Shown in pieces: positions 1 to 7,161 of a stretch of 64,000 nt of DNA. The stretch is taken from positions 124,001 to 188,000 of the forward strand of contig JBFWPN010000002.1 in the NCBI GenBank assembly GCA_050249955.1, written 5' to 3'. The notes under the pieces are model-generated. The model worked only from the letters and a program-made list of their open reading frames with translations. It searched no databases and was not told the DNA's origin. The first letter of the stretch is position 1, and every line of letters begins with the position of its first letter. This DNA is from CAVVIG01 sp050249955 (GTDB lineage: Bacteria; Acidobacteriota; Vicinamibacteria; Vicinamibacterales; CAVVIG01). The position numbers were made by a program, and so were the translations under genes.

Positions 1-843
1 ACGCCACCGGAGCGCCGAAAGCCCCTGCAGGGGCAGCAGCAGTTGTCCGAGGAACCCGGGTGGAACAGGATTCGGCTCGATGCCCAGCCCAGGGGTCGGC
101 GCCGACGTCGGGTCCATGAAGGTGCCGAACAGGTGATCCCAGCACATCAGGTTCATGCCGAAGTTGCTGTGGCCCTGACGCTTGTCGATCGAGTGATGCA
201 GCCAGTGTGCCGCCGGTGTCCCGAACACGTGGTTCAGCCACCGGGGTGTCCGCATGTGCACGTTGGCGTGCTGCAGCGGCGAGACGAAGTTCCCGAACGC
301 CGTGACCGACAGCACCACGGGGAGCGGCGCTCCCAGTGCCAGCAGTGGCGCGACGGTCAGGAAGGTGAAGCTGCCCACGTCGAGCGCATGAATCCGCGTG
401 GTCTTCAGGAACGTCATGCGTGTCGGGCTGTGGTGCAGCACGTGGATCCACCACAGCGCCGGTACCGTGTGCGACAACCGGTGCTGCCAATACTGGAAGA
501 ACTCGGCGACGACGAGCCCCAGCACCGCCTGTACCGCCAGCGGCCACCCCGACGGCCAGAGGCCCCACACCGGCTCGGGGACCGCGGCGTCCGCAAGTGC
601 CGCGCCGCCGACCGACCCCAGCGCGAAGCCGAAGACCATGTGCCCCACGTCCTGCCACAGGTCGGGGTCGCCCGTGGCCCACTCCGGATGCCGTGGCCAC
701 CAGCGCTCGGCCAGCAGCAGGCCAGCACCCGTACCGACGGTCACCACATTGACGGCGAGAGGTGCGTCGACGCCGAGTGTCACGCCGACATAGACGGATC
801 CCAGCAAGGCCGCCATGAGCCCGGTCCACACCGCCCCGGTCAC
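1..843 (-). CDS. Fatty-acid hydroxylase / sterol desaturase family membrane protein (3' end cut by window)
   Basis: This gene runs off the left edge; 281 codons are visible, read from a GTG whose bases overlap the stop of the upstream SDR gene (GTGA). It has several hydrophobic segments and the histidine clusters of the integral-membrane di-iron hydroxylase superfamily: HRLSH near residues 121-125, HVLHH near 134-138 and HWLHH near 213-217. Members insert oxygen into, or desaturate, fatty acids or sterols, using histidine-bound di-iron at the membrane face. The substrate cannot be told from sequence. Translational coupling to an NAD(P)-binding reductase suggests a two-step lipid modification; that link is inference. 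Confidence 0.85.
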   Translation of the reverse strand, partial: MTGAVWTGLMAALLGSVYVGVTLGVDAPLAVNVVTVGTGAGLLLAERWWPRHPEWATGDPDLWQDVGHMVFGFALGSVGGAALADAAVPEPVWGLWPSGWPLAVQAVLGLVVAEFFQYWQHRLSHTVPALWWIHVLHHSPTRMTFLKTTRIHALDVGSFTFLTVAPLLALGAPLPVVLSVTAFGNFVSPLQHANVHMRTPRWLNHVFGTPAAHWLHHSIDKRQGHSNFGMNLMCWDHLFGTFMDPTSAPTPGLGIEPNPVPPGFLGQLLLPLQGLSALRWR

Positions 844-1934
844 GCGCGCCCCCAGTTCCGGGCCGTGAGGTTCGCGAGGACGCGCGGCAGGTACTCGAGC
901 ACGGACGGTGGCATGGCCGCGGGCCCGAACCGTTCGTCGACCGTGCGCCGGGAGAACTGCTTCGGCAGCAGCAGGTAGTCCGCAACGACGTCGAACATCC
1001 AGAACGCCGCGGGGGAGAGCCCGCTCGTCCCCTCATCGTCCTGCCGCAGCCGCTCCCACTCGGCGCGATCGATCCAGCCGACCGACCAGTCACCCCGGGC
1101 AAGGTGCAGGCGGAAGGTGTCCACCAGGTCCGCGCACGTAGGGGCCGCGGCGCCGGCCGCGATCTGGACGGTCTCTCCAGGCACGAAGTGCCGCACGACG
1201 AGGTCGTGCAGCACCCGGGCGGCATAGTCGGTCGGGAGCATGTCCAGCGTGTGCGACGGGGCTCCGGGCACCCGCGTGGCTCGCCCGGACGCAAACAGCT
1301 CGAACATCTTGTGCGCCTCGAGCGTGCGGTGCACGTGTCCATCGCTCGCGCGCCCGACCAGCAGCGACAGCCGGTAAGTGGACACCGGCAGCGCCGGCAT
1401 CGACGCCCGGACCAGGCGCTCGGCCTCGTACTTCGTCTGCTCGTAGGCATTGATGAAGCCGGCGTCGTGGTCGAGATCCTCTTCGCGGACCTCGCCTGTC
1501 CGCCTGCCGGCGACGTACAGCGTGCTCACATGCGCGAAGGCATCCAGCTTTCGCATGCGTCGCGCCAGTGCCAGGGCCTGCCTCGTACCCTCCACGTTGA
1601 TCGGCACGGTCTGCGCGAGGTCCGCATTGAAGTCGGTCACGGCCGCCGCGTGCACGACGTGAGTGGCCTCGGCCTGCAGCCACTCCGCATCCGTGTCCGA
1701 CAGGCCGAAGCCCTGGCGGGTGACGTCGCCGACGCATGGGCGAAGCCGGGTGGCGCGCATGGCGAGCCCGTGCCCGGTCACATCGGCCAGCAGCGCGCTC
1801 CAGCGCCGCTCCAGGTCGGAGGAAGATGATGCCCGAACCAGGATCCGGATCTCGTCGAACGATCGCTGCTCGAGAGCCTGGCGGAGCAGTTCGGTGCCGA
1901 CGCTGCCGGTTCCGCCGGTCAGGAAGAGTTTCAC
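840..1934 (-). CDS. Extended SDR-family NAD(P)-dependent oxidoreductase (thioester-reductase/epimerase-like)
   Basis: A 364-residue Rossmann-fold protein. The first beta strand starts right after the GTG at 1934 and leads into the nucleotide-binding motif GGTGSVG; an upstream GTG at 1955 would only add seven residues before the strand. A YxxxK catalytic pair is visible as YEQTK, preceded by a Ser-Thr stretch (HVSTLY), as in extended SDRs. The sequence recalls NAD-binding-4 (fatty acyl-CoA/thioester reductase type) domains more than sugar epimerases. It overlaps the following hydroxylase gene by 4 nt, so the two are probably co-translated and may act on one lipid substrate. Substrate unknown. 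Confidence 0.8.
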   Translation of the reverse strand: MKLFLTGGTGSVGTELLRQALEQRSFDEIRILVRASSSSDLERRWSALLADVTGHGLAMRATRLRPCVGDVTRQGFGLSDTDAEWLQAEATHVVHAAAVTDFNADLAQTVPINVEGTRQALALARRMRKLDAFAHVSTLYVAGRRTGEVREEDLDHDAGFINAYEQTKYEAERLVRASMPALPVSTYRLSLLVGRASDGHVHRTLEAHKMFELFASGRATRVPGAPSHTLDMLPTDYAARVLHDLVVRHFVPGETVQIAAGAAAPTCADLVDTFRLHLARGDWSVGWIDRAEWERLRQDDEGTSGLSPAAFWMFDVVADYLLLPKQFSRRTVDERFGPAAMPPSVLEYLPRVLANLTARNWGRA

Positions 1935-2048
1935 GAACCGCCCGCAGGGACGCACACTTGCACGCTGGCGCCCATCGCCAGGTCAGGTGGGCCGTCCAGT
2001 TAAGCGGGAATGACGGGTGAAGTGGATCAGGACGGGACGGAAGGGCGG

Positions 2049-2909
2049 CTACTTGCGCCCTTCCGGGAGGCGGCGCTCGCTCGACCCGCTGTAGACGTGG
2101 TCCTTCGGATCGATCTGTCGCATCGGCTCGTGCCGCATCCGCTCCTCGTGGGCATGGGCGATGAGGCCGGGCATCCGGGAGATCAGGAAGATGGCGTTGC
2201 CCAGCTCGTAGCTGAAGCCCAGGTCCGCCGAGATCGCCGCGATGGCCCCGTCGACGTTGGCCGGCAGCAGGCGGCCGTACTGGTCCTGCCTGGCGGCCAG
2301 CGCCCGCTCGATGGCGCGCAGCATCCGCACGTGCTCACCTTCCAGCTCGAGTTCCATGCACAGCTGGAAGAGGCGCGGTGCGCGAGGGTCCTGCGAATGC
2401 AGCCGGTGTCCGAACCCGGGCGGAGCCGTGGTCCCCTGCACGAGCGCCTCCACCACCAGTTGCTCGGCCGATTCCTCGAGGCTGTAGCCGCTGCGCATGA
2501 GCGACAGCCCCTGGTCCAGGAACCGCATGCAGGTCTCGATGTCGCCGCCGTGATGCGGGCCGAAGGCGAGCACGCCGGCTGCAACGGAGTCCTTCAAGGG
2601 CGCGCCGGTTGCGGCGACGTTGCGCGCGGCCAGTGTCGACGGTGGCGTCACGCCGTGATCGATGACCGACACCAGGATGGCGTTCAGCATGCGGCCGATC
2701 GCCGGCGTCGGCAGCTCGCCCATGAGCAGGAGGTAGACGGCGTCGGCGAACGACAGACGACCCATCAGTTCGTCGAGGTGATAGCCGCGGACGAGGATGG
2801 CATTGGGCGACACCTTCGTCAGCGCCGTGCTCCAGTGCGGGTCGTGCGCGCGCGGGTGCGAGCGGCGATCCTCGGGAGTGGGCTTCGCGTGCGGCTCGGA
2901 CACGGACAC
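2049..2909 (-). CDS. Citryl-CoA lyase / citrate-synthase-like protein
   Basis: A 286-residue protein built like the C-terminal catalytic half of citrate synthase. A GFGHRLH segment followed by DPR corresponds to the citrate-synthase active-site histidine loop, and HGVTPPST aligns with the other catalytic histidine region. At under 300 residues it is far shorter than true citrate synthases (about 370-430), which points to the citryl-CoA lyase group that cleaves citryl-CoA to acetyl-CoA and oxaloacetate. No citryl-CoA synthetase or ATP-citrate lyase subunit is visible nearby, so the direction and substrate are open. It lies 18 nt downstream of upp on the same strand. Confidence 0.75.
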   Translation of the reverse strand: MSVSEPHAKPTPEDRRSHPRAHDPHWSTALTKVSPNAILVRGYHLDELMGRLSFADAVYLLLMGELPTPAIGRMLNAILVSVIDHGVTPPSTLAARNVAATGAPLKDSVAAGVLAFGPHHGGDIETCMRFLDQGLSLMRSGYSLEESAEQLVVEALVQGTTAPPGFGHRLHSQDPRAPRLFQLCMELELEGEHVRMLRAIERALAARQDQYGRLLPANVDGAIAAISADLGFSYELGNAIFLISRMPGLIAHAHEERMRHEPMRQIDPKDHVYSGSSERRLPEGRK

Positions 2910-2927
2910 CTCCAGGTGCTGCGACGG

Positions 2928-3551
2928 TTACAACGTGCCGTACAACCTGTCGCCGAAGTCGCCCAGGCCGGGAACGATGTATTTGTGCTCGTTCAGGCCA
3001 TCGTCCACCACGGGCGTGAAGATGTGCACGCGCGGGTGGTACTGTTCCACCATGGCGATGCCCTCCGGCGCGGCGACGATGCAGACGATGCGGATGTCGC
3101 GGGCACCGGCTGCCTGAATCAGGTTCAGGGCCTCGACGGCGCTGCCGCCGGTCGCCAGCATCGGGTCGATCATCAGCACGTAGCTGTTCTCGAGGCCGTG
3201 CGGAAACTTGGAGTAGTAGCGCGAGGCGATCGCCGTCGCCTCGTCGCGCTGCAGGCCGATGTGACCCACCCGCGCGTCCGGCACCAGTTCGAGGACGGCG
3301 TCCAGCATGCCGAGGCCGGCACGCAGGACCGGCACCACCACGACGTTGTGGCGGAGCCGGCGGCCGGGGGCAGGGCCGATCGGGGTGTCCACGGTCACCG
3401 GGTCGGACGGAACCTCGCGCAGCGCCTCCGCCGCAAGCATGACGCTGATGCGGGTGGCAGACCGCCGGAACTGCTCCGGCGGCGTCGTCCTGTCCCGCAG
3501 TTCGACGAGGGCGTCGTGCACCAGTGGATGATCGACGATGTGGACCGGCAC
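2928..3551 (-). CDS. upp: Uracil phosphoribosyltransferase
   Basis: Converts uracil and PRPP to UMP in pyrimidine salvage; cytosolic. The 207-residue length is normal for Upp. The PRPP-binding motif is visible as MIDPMLATGGS, and the C-terminal uracil-binding region contains GLGDFGDR. Translation starts at a GTG with no Shine-Dalgarno; a TATAGT -10-like hexamer ends only 8 nt upstream, so the mRNA may be leaderless. It is divergent from the amidohydrolase gene with about 28 nt between starts, so both promoters must share this short segment. Confidence 0.95.
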   Translation of the reverse strand: MPVHIVDHPLVHDALVELRDRTTPPEQFRRSATRISVMLAAEALREVPSDPVTVDTPIGPAPGRRLRHNVVVVPVLRAGLGMLDAVLELVPDARVGHIGLQRDEATAIASRYYSKFPHGLENSYVLMIDPMLATGGSAVEALNLIQAAGARDIRIVCIVAAPEGIAMVEQYHPRVHIFTPVVDDGLNEHKYIVPGLGDFGDRLYGTL

Positions 3552-3579
3552 GATGCCCCACTATACAATTTCTGGCCAT
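3539..3579. promoter_or_regulatory. Divergent promoter upp / amidohydrolase with overlapping -10 elements
   Basis: On the plus strand TGGACC (3541-3546), a 17-bp spacer and TACAAT (3564-3569) form a good sigma70-type promoter; the expected start of transcription lies about 4 nt before the ATG at 3580. On the minus strand TATAGT (3565 down to 3560) sits 8 nt before the upp GTG. The two -10 hexamers overlap on opposite strands. Symmetric -10 elements are known to allow divergent transcription. Assignment is by eye. Confidence 0.5.
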
Positions 3580-4971
3580 ATGCGTGCACTTCTCGCGGGC
3601 GTCTTCGCACTCGCGATGGCCACGGTCATGACATCCGCGCAAGGCTCGCGCCGCAGCATATCGCTCATCGTCGTCGGCGGCACGGTGCTCACTGAGAACG
3701 ACACGCGACAGGTGTGGTCGCCGGGCGCCGTGGCCATCAATGGCCGCGACATCGTCGACGTCGGCGCACCGTCCGAGATCGCCGCGCGGTACGTGGCGGC
3801 GCAGACGATCGAGGCGCGCGACCAGGTGGTGCTGCCCGGGCTGATCAACACCCACACGCACGCGCCGATGGTGATGTTCAGGGGGCTCGCCGACGACCTG
3901 GCCCTGATGGACTGGCTGCAGAAGTACATCTTCCCGGCCGAGGCGAAGACGGTGTCGCCGGAGTTCGTCCGGATCGGCACGAGGCTCGCGGCGCTGGAGA
4001 TGATTCAGTCCGGGACCACCACCTACGCCGACATGTATTACTTCGAGGACGAGATCGCCCGCACCACGCGCGACGCCGGGCTGCGGGGCGTCCTCGGACA
4101 GACGGTGATCCAGTTCCCCGTGGCTGACGCGAAGACGCCGGCCGAAGGGCTGGCGCGCGCCGAGGCGTTCATCCAGGCGTTCAAGGACGATCCGCTCATC
4201 GTCCCGGCCGTGGCGCCGCATGCGATGTATACGCTCGATGCCGCCACCCTCCAGGCCACCGCGGCGCTCGGGCGCAAGTACGACGTGCCGGTGCTGATTC
4301 ACCTGGCCGAGACCCAGGACGAGGTGAAAACGGCGCGCGAGCAGCAGCGGAACACGCCGGCCGGCTACCTGGAGTCGATCGGCTTCTGGGGGCCGAAGAC
4401 GCTCGCCGCACACGGCGTGTGGGTGACCGACGAGGACATCGCGATCCTGAAGAAGCACGACGTCGGCGTCTCCCACAATCCCGAGAGCAACATGAAGCTG
4501 GCGAGCGGCACGGCGCCGGTCCTGAAATACATCCAGTCCGGGGTCAACCTGTCGCTCGGCACCGACGGGGCGGCCAGCAACAACGATCTCGACATGTTCG
4601 AGGCGATGCGGCAGGCGTCGTTCCTGGCCAAGCTGTCATCCGGGAACCCGACCGCCGTGCCGGCGCAGGTGGCGCTGGACATGGCGACGATCGGCGGTGC
4701 GAGGGCGCTGGGGCTCGGACGCACGATCGGGTCGATCGAGCCGGGGAAGCGCGCCGACCTGATCACGGTGGCGATGAGCGCCGCGCGACAGACGCCGTTC
4801 TACGATGCCGTGTCGCACCTGGTCTACGTCACGCGTGGCGACGATGTGCGGAACACCATCGTGAACGGCAAGGTGCTGATGCGCGACCGCCGCCTGACGA
4901 CGCTCAACGAGGCCGAGGTGCTGGCGCAGGCGAGGGCGCTTGCGCAGAAGGTGCGGGACGCGGTCCAGTGA
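3580..4971 (+). CDS. Exported amidohydrolase, MTA/SAH (guanine-type) deaminase family
   Basis: A 463-residue metal-dependent hydrolase of the 5-methylthioadenosine/S-adenosylhomocysteine deaminase family. The ATG at 3580 gives a typical signal peptide (basic start, hydrophobic core, Ala-rich end before SAQG), so the enzyme probably works outside the cytoplasm, which is unusual for this normally cytosolic family. Metal and catalytic motifs are present in order: NTHTHAPM, a conserved His in HLAET, AAHGVW, and GTDGAASNN carrying the catalytic Asp. The substrate may be an adenosine derivative or another N-heterocycle. Neighbours upp and hpt support a theme of nucleoside/nucleobase scavenging, an inference. 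Confidence 0.8.
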   Translation: MRALLAGVFALAMATVMTSAQGSRRSISLIVVGGTVLTENDTRQVWSPGAVAINGRDIVDVGAPSEIAARYVAAQTIEARDQVVLPGLINTHTHAPMVMFRGLADDLALMDWLQKYIFPAEAKTVSPEFVRIGTRLAALEMIQSGTTTYADMYYFEDEIARTTRDAGLRGVLGQTVIQFPVADAKTPAEGLARAEAFIQAFKDDPLIVPAVAPHAMYTLDAATLQATAALGRKYDVPVLIHLAETQDEVKTAREQQRNTPAGYLESIGFWGPKTLAAHGVWVTDEDIAILKKHDVGVSHNPESNMKLASGTAPVLKYIQSGVNLSLGTDGAASNNDLDMFEAMRQASFLAKLSSGNPTAVPAQVALDMATIGGARALGLGRTIGSIEPGKRADLITVAMSAARQTPFYDAVSHLVYVTRGDDVRNTIVNGKVLMRDRRLTTLNEAEVLAQARALAQKVRDAVQ

Positions 4972-5000
4972 CCGTCGCTCACGCCACCGTGCGGCCGGTC

Positions 5001-5525
5001 CTAGCCTTCGATGAGGCCGATGTACGGCAGGTTGCGATACTGCTCGGCGTAGTCGAGCCCGTAGCCGACCACGAAGTGGTCGTCGATGGTGAAGCCGACG
5101 TACTCGACCGTCACGTCCACCTTGCGGCGCGAGGGCTTGCTCAGGAGGCACGCGGTGCGCAGGGTGCGCGGGTTCCTCGCCCGCAGGATCTCCTGCAGGT
5201 AGGTCAGGGTCAGGCCGGTGTCGACGATGTCCTCGACGATCAGCACGTCCTTGCCGTCCAGCGTCGTGTCGAGGTCCTTCATCAGCCGCACTTCGCCGGA
5301 ACTCGTCGTTCCCTTCGCGTAGCTGGAGACGGCCATGAAGTCCAGCGAGACGCTGCCTTCCATGTGGCGTACGAGGTCGGACATGAACATGAAGGCGCCC
5401 TTGAGGACGGCGATGATGTGCACGTTCTCCGGATAGTCGGCCCGGATCTGGGCGGCCAGTTCCGCGACGCGCGCCTGGAGCTGTTCTTCCGTGATGAGGG
5501 TGCTGGTGGGACGACGATCGACCAT
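5001..5525 (-). CDS. hpt: Hypoxanthine phosphoribosyltransferase
   Basis: Salvages hypoxanthine (and often guanine) to IMP/GMP using PRPP; cytosolic. The 174-residue length matches bacterial Hpt. The PRPP motif VLIVEDIVDTG is intact, and the N-terminal region (VHIIAVLKGAFMF) and C-terminal VVGYGLDY follow the family pattern. The ATG at 5525 has no Shine-Dalgarno. A TATCAT hexamer (5540 down to 5535) ends 9 nt upstream, suggesting a leaderless or nearly leaderless transcript. Its start faces the RpiB-like gene only a few bases away. Confidence 0.95.
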   Translation of the reverse strand: MVDRRPTSTLITEEQLQARVAELAAQIRADYPENVHIIAVLKGAFMFMSDLVRHMEGSVSLDFMAVSSYAKGTTSSGEVRLMKDLDTTLDGKDVLIVEDIVDTGLTLTYLQEILRARNPRTLRTACLLSKPSRRKVDVTVEYVGFTIDDHFVVGYGLDYAEQYRNLPYIGLIEG

Positions 5526-5554
5526 GGCTCGTGCATGATACCCCGGTGCCGGGC
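5526..5554. promoter_or_regulatory. Divergent start region hpt / rpiB-like with shared -10-like hexamer
   Basis: TATCAT on the minus strand (5540 to 5535) matches the -10 consensus at five of six positions and lies 9 nt before the hpt ATG. The overlapping plus-strand CATGAT (5534-5539) could serve the RpiB-like gene. No good -35 is visible on either strand. With only 5-29 nt between the two coding regions there is little room for a 5' UTR. Confidence 0.35.
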
Positions 5555-6187
5555 ATGAAGCGCTTCGAGATCATCACCGAGGCCGAGGCGCGGGTCATCC
5601 CCGTCGGCGACACCGTGTCCCTGGCGAAGGGCGGCCATGTGACGCCGCTGGCGCACGACACGCTCCGCGAGCGGCGGGTCACCGTCGTGAGCGAGACGGG
5701 CGTGCCGGCGGAGGTGGCGGCGCTGGTTCCAGCGGCCGACGTCCGGACCGTCGTCATCGGCAGCGACCACACCGGCATTGCGCTGCGGCGCCTGCTGGTC
5801 GCCTTCCTCCGCGGGCGCGGAGTGTCGGTGCATGATGTGGGCACCGACCGCACCGACGCGGTCGACTATCCGGACATTGCGGAGGCGGTGGCCCGGCCCG
5901 TCGCCCTGCGGGAGGCCGATGCCGGCATCGTGATTGACGGGGCGGGAATCGGGTCGGCGATCGCGGCCAACAAGATTCCGGGCATCCGCGCGGTGATGGC
6001 CACCACCGAGACGATCGCGCGGTACTCACGGGAGCACAACGGCGCGAATGTGCTCGCGCTCGGCGCGTCGCTCCTGAGCATCGACGAGGCGACGGCGATC
6101 GTGACCACCTGGCTGTCCACGGCCATGCGGGAACCGCGCTACATCCGGCGGCTGGCCAAGATCAACGCAATCGAACGGCGGGGCTGA
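5531..6187 (+). CDS. RpiB/LacAB-family sugar-phosphate isomerase-like protein with N-terminal extension
   Basis: The core (about residues 72-218) is an RpiB fold: GSDHTG near 77-82 with the conserved Asp79-His80 pair, DGAGIG near 136-141, IAANK, and SREHNGANV with His169-Asn170. In E. coli RpiB the DGAGIG Asp is the catalytic Cys, so the chemistry may differ. About 65 extra N-terminal residues (ITEAEAR..., GGHVTPLAHDTLRERRV) resemble the N-terminal segment of EutT-type microcompartment proteins. Start is uncertain: GTG 5531, GTG 5546 or ATG 5555. The deoC-like gene begins 3 nt after the stop. RpiB-like plus DeoC is the enzyme pair reported for sugar-phosphate-utilising (SPU) microcompartment loci, but no shell gene is visible. 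Confidence 0.8.
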   Translation: MHDTPVPGMKRFEIITEAEARVIPVGDTVSLAKGGHVTPLAHDTLRERRVTVVSETGVPAEVAALVPAADVRTVVIGSDHTGIALRRLLVAFLRGRGVSVHDVGTDRTDAVDYPDIAEAVARPVALREADAGIVIDGAGIGSAIAANKIPGIRAVMATTETIARYSREHNGANVLALGASLLSIDEATAIVTTWLSTAMREPRYIRRLAKINAIERRG

Positions 6188-6189
6188 AC

Positions 6190-7065
6190 GTGACACGGGA
6201 CGAACTGCAGCGACTCATCAACCTGATCGTCCAGGAACTGTCGGCCGTGCCTGCCTTGCGCGCCGGGCGCTGCACCTGCCATGCGGTGAACGCCGAGTGC
6301 TGCCCGAGCCGGCTGCAGGGCGTGATCGACGCCGGGGCCACGCGCGTCGGCGTCCATGCTGGCGGGGGGGCGCCAGAGGGGGTGGCGTCGATGATCGACC
6401 ACACGCTCCTCAAGCCGGACGCCACGCAGGCCGAGATCGAGCACCTGTGTCGGGAGGCGGCGCAGTTCAGGTTCGCGACAGTCTGCGTGAATCCGGCGTG
6501 GGTGGCCACCGCGTCGCGCCTGCTCGCCGGCAGCGGGGTCGGTGTCTGCTCCGTGGTGGGGTTCCCCCTCGGCGCCACCACGCCGGACGTGAAGGCCTAC
6601 GAGACCCGGAGGGCCATCTACGACGGTGCGCGCGAGATCGACATGGTGATCAACGTCGGTGCGCTGAAGTCGGGCGACCTGCGGCTCGTCGAGCGCGACA
6701 TCGAGGCGGTGGCCTCGACCTGCCGCGACTGCGGCGTCCTGAGCAAGGTGATCATCGAGGCGGCGCTCCTGACCGACGACGAGAAGGTGGCGGCCTGCAC
6801 GCTCGCGAAGGCGGCCGGTGCCGATTACGTGAAGACATCGACCGGGTTCGGCCCGGGTGGTGCCACTGCCGCTGACGTGGCGCTCATGCGCAGGGTGGTG
6901 GGGGCCGACATGGGCGTGAAGGCTGCGGGAGGCGTGCGCGACCTCGACGGCCTGAAGGCCATGGTGGCCGCGGGAGCCACACGGGTCGGCGCCAGCGCCG
7001 GGGTGAAGATCGTGCAGCAGGCACGGGGCGACAAGCCCGCGGCAGTGGTGCCAGGGGGCTACTGA
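6190..7065 (+). CDS. deoC: Deoxyribose-phosphate aldolase with N-terminal amphipathic helix and Cys-rich linker
   Basis: Cleaves 2-deoxyribose 5-phosphate to glyceraldehyde 3-phosphate and acetaldehyde. The DERA domain starts near residue 69 (IDHTLLKPDAT) and holds the Schiff-base lysine in VKTSTGF (K215), a second lysine in GVKAAGG (K244) and the catalytic Asp near 151. Upstream are about 68 extra residues: an amphipathic helix (MTRDELQRLINLIVQEL) of the type that targets cargo into bacterial microcompartments, then a linker with four cysteines (C28, C30, C37, C38). The usual DERA is about 220-260 residues; this is 291. Start GTG at 6190, coupled to the RpiB-like gene. Catalytic assignment is strong; encapsulation is inference. 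Confidence 0.9.
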   Translation: MTRDELQRLINLIVQELSAVPALRAGRCTCHAVNAECCPSRLQGVIDAGATRVGVHAGGGAPEGVASMIDHTLLKPDATQAEIEHLCREAAQFRFATVCVNPAWVATASRLLAGSGVGVCSVVGFPLGATTPDVKAYETRRAIYDGAREIDMVINVGALKSGDLRLVERDIEAVASTCRDCGVLSKVIIEAALLTDDEKVAACTLAKAAGADYVKTSTGFGPGGATAADVALMRRVVGADMGVKAAGGVRDLDGLKAMVAAGATRVGASAGVKIVQQARGDKPAAVVPGGY

Positions 7066-7155
7066 GCCCGCCTGGCCGTGTCCGACGCCGCTCCTCGCCC
7101 GCCGTGGTTCCGCTTCATCAAGAAATCGTGAGGGGCTCTGCTGCTGAGCGGGTCC

Positions 7156-7161
7156 TATAAT
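7156..7161 (+). promoter_or_regulatory. Perfect TATAAT overlapping the apparent ATG of the sensor kinase
   Basis: A consensus -10 hexamer at 7156-7161 runs into the ATG at 7160. If it is used, transcription would begin near 7167-7169, making GTG 7169 the likely leaderless start and shortening the kinase by three residues. No clear -35 is seen. Confidence 0.4.

Noticed and set aside
2335..4476. Long minus-strand open frame of about 713 codons across the citryl-CoA lyase, upp and amidohydrolase region
   Set aside because: It is Arg/Pro/Gly-rich low-complexity text typical of antisense frames in high-GC DNA and covers three well-supported genes in other frames.
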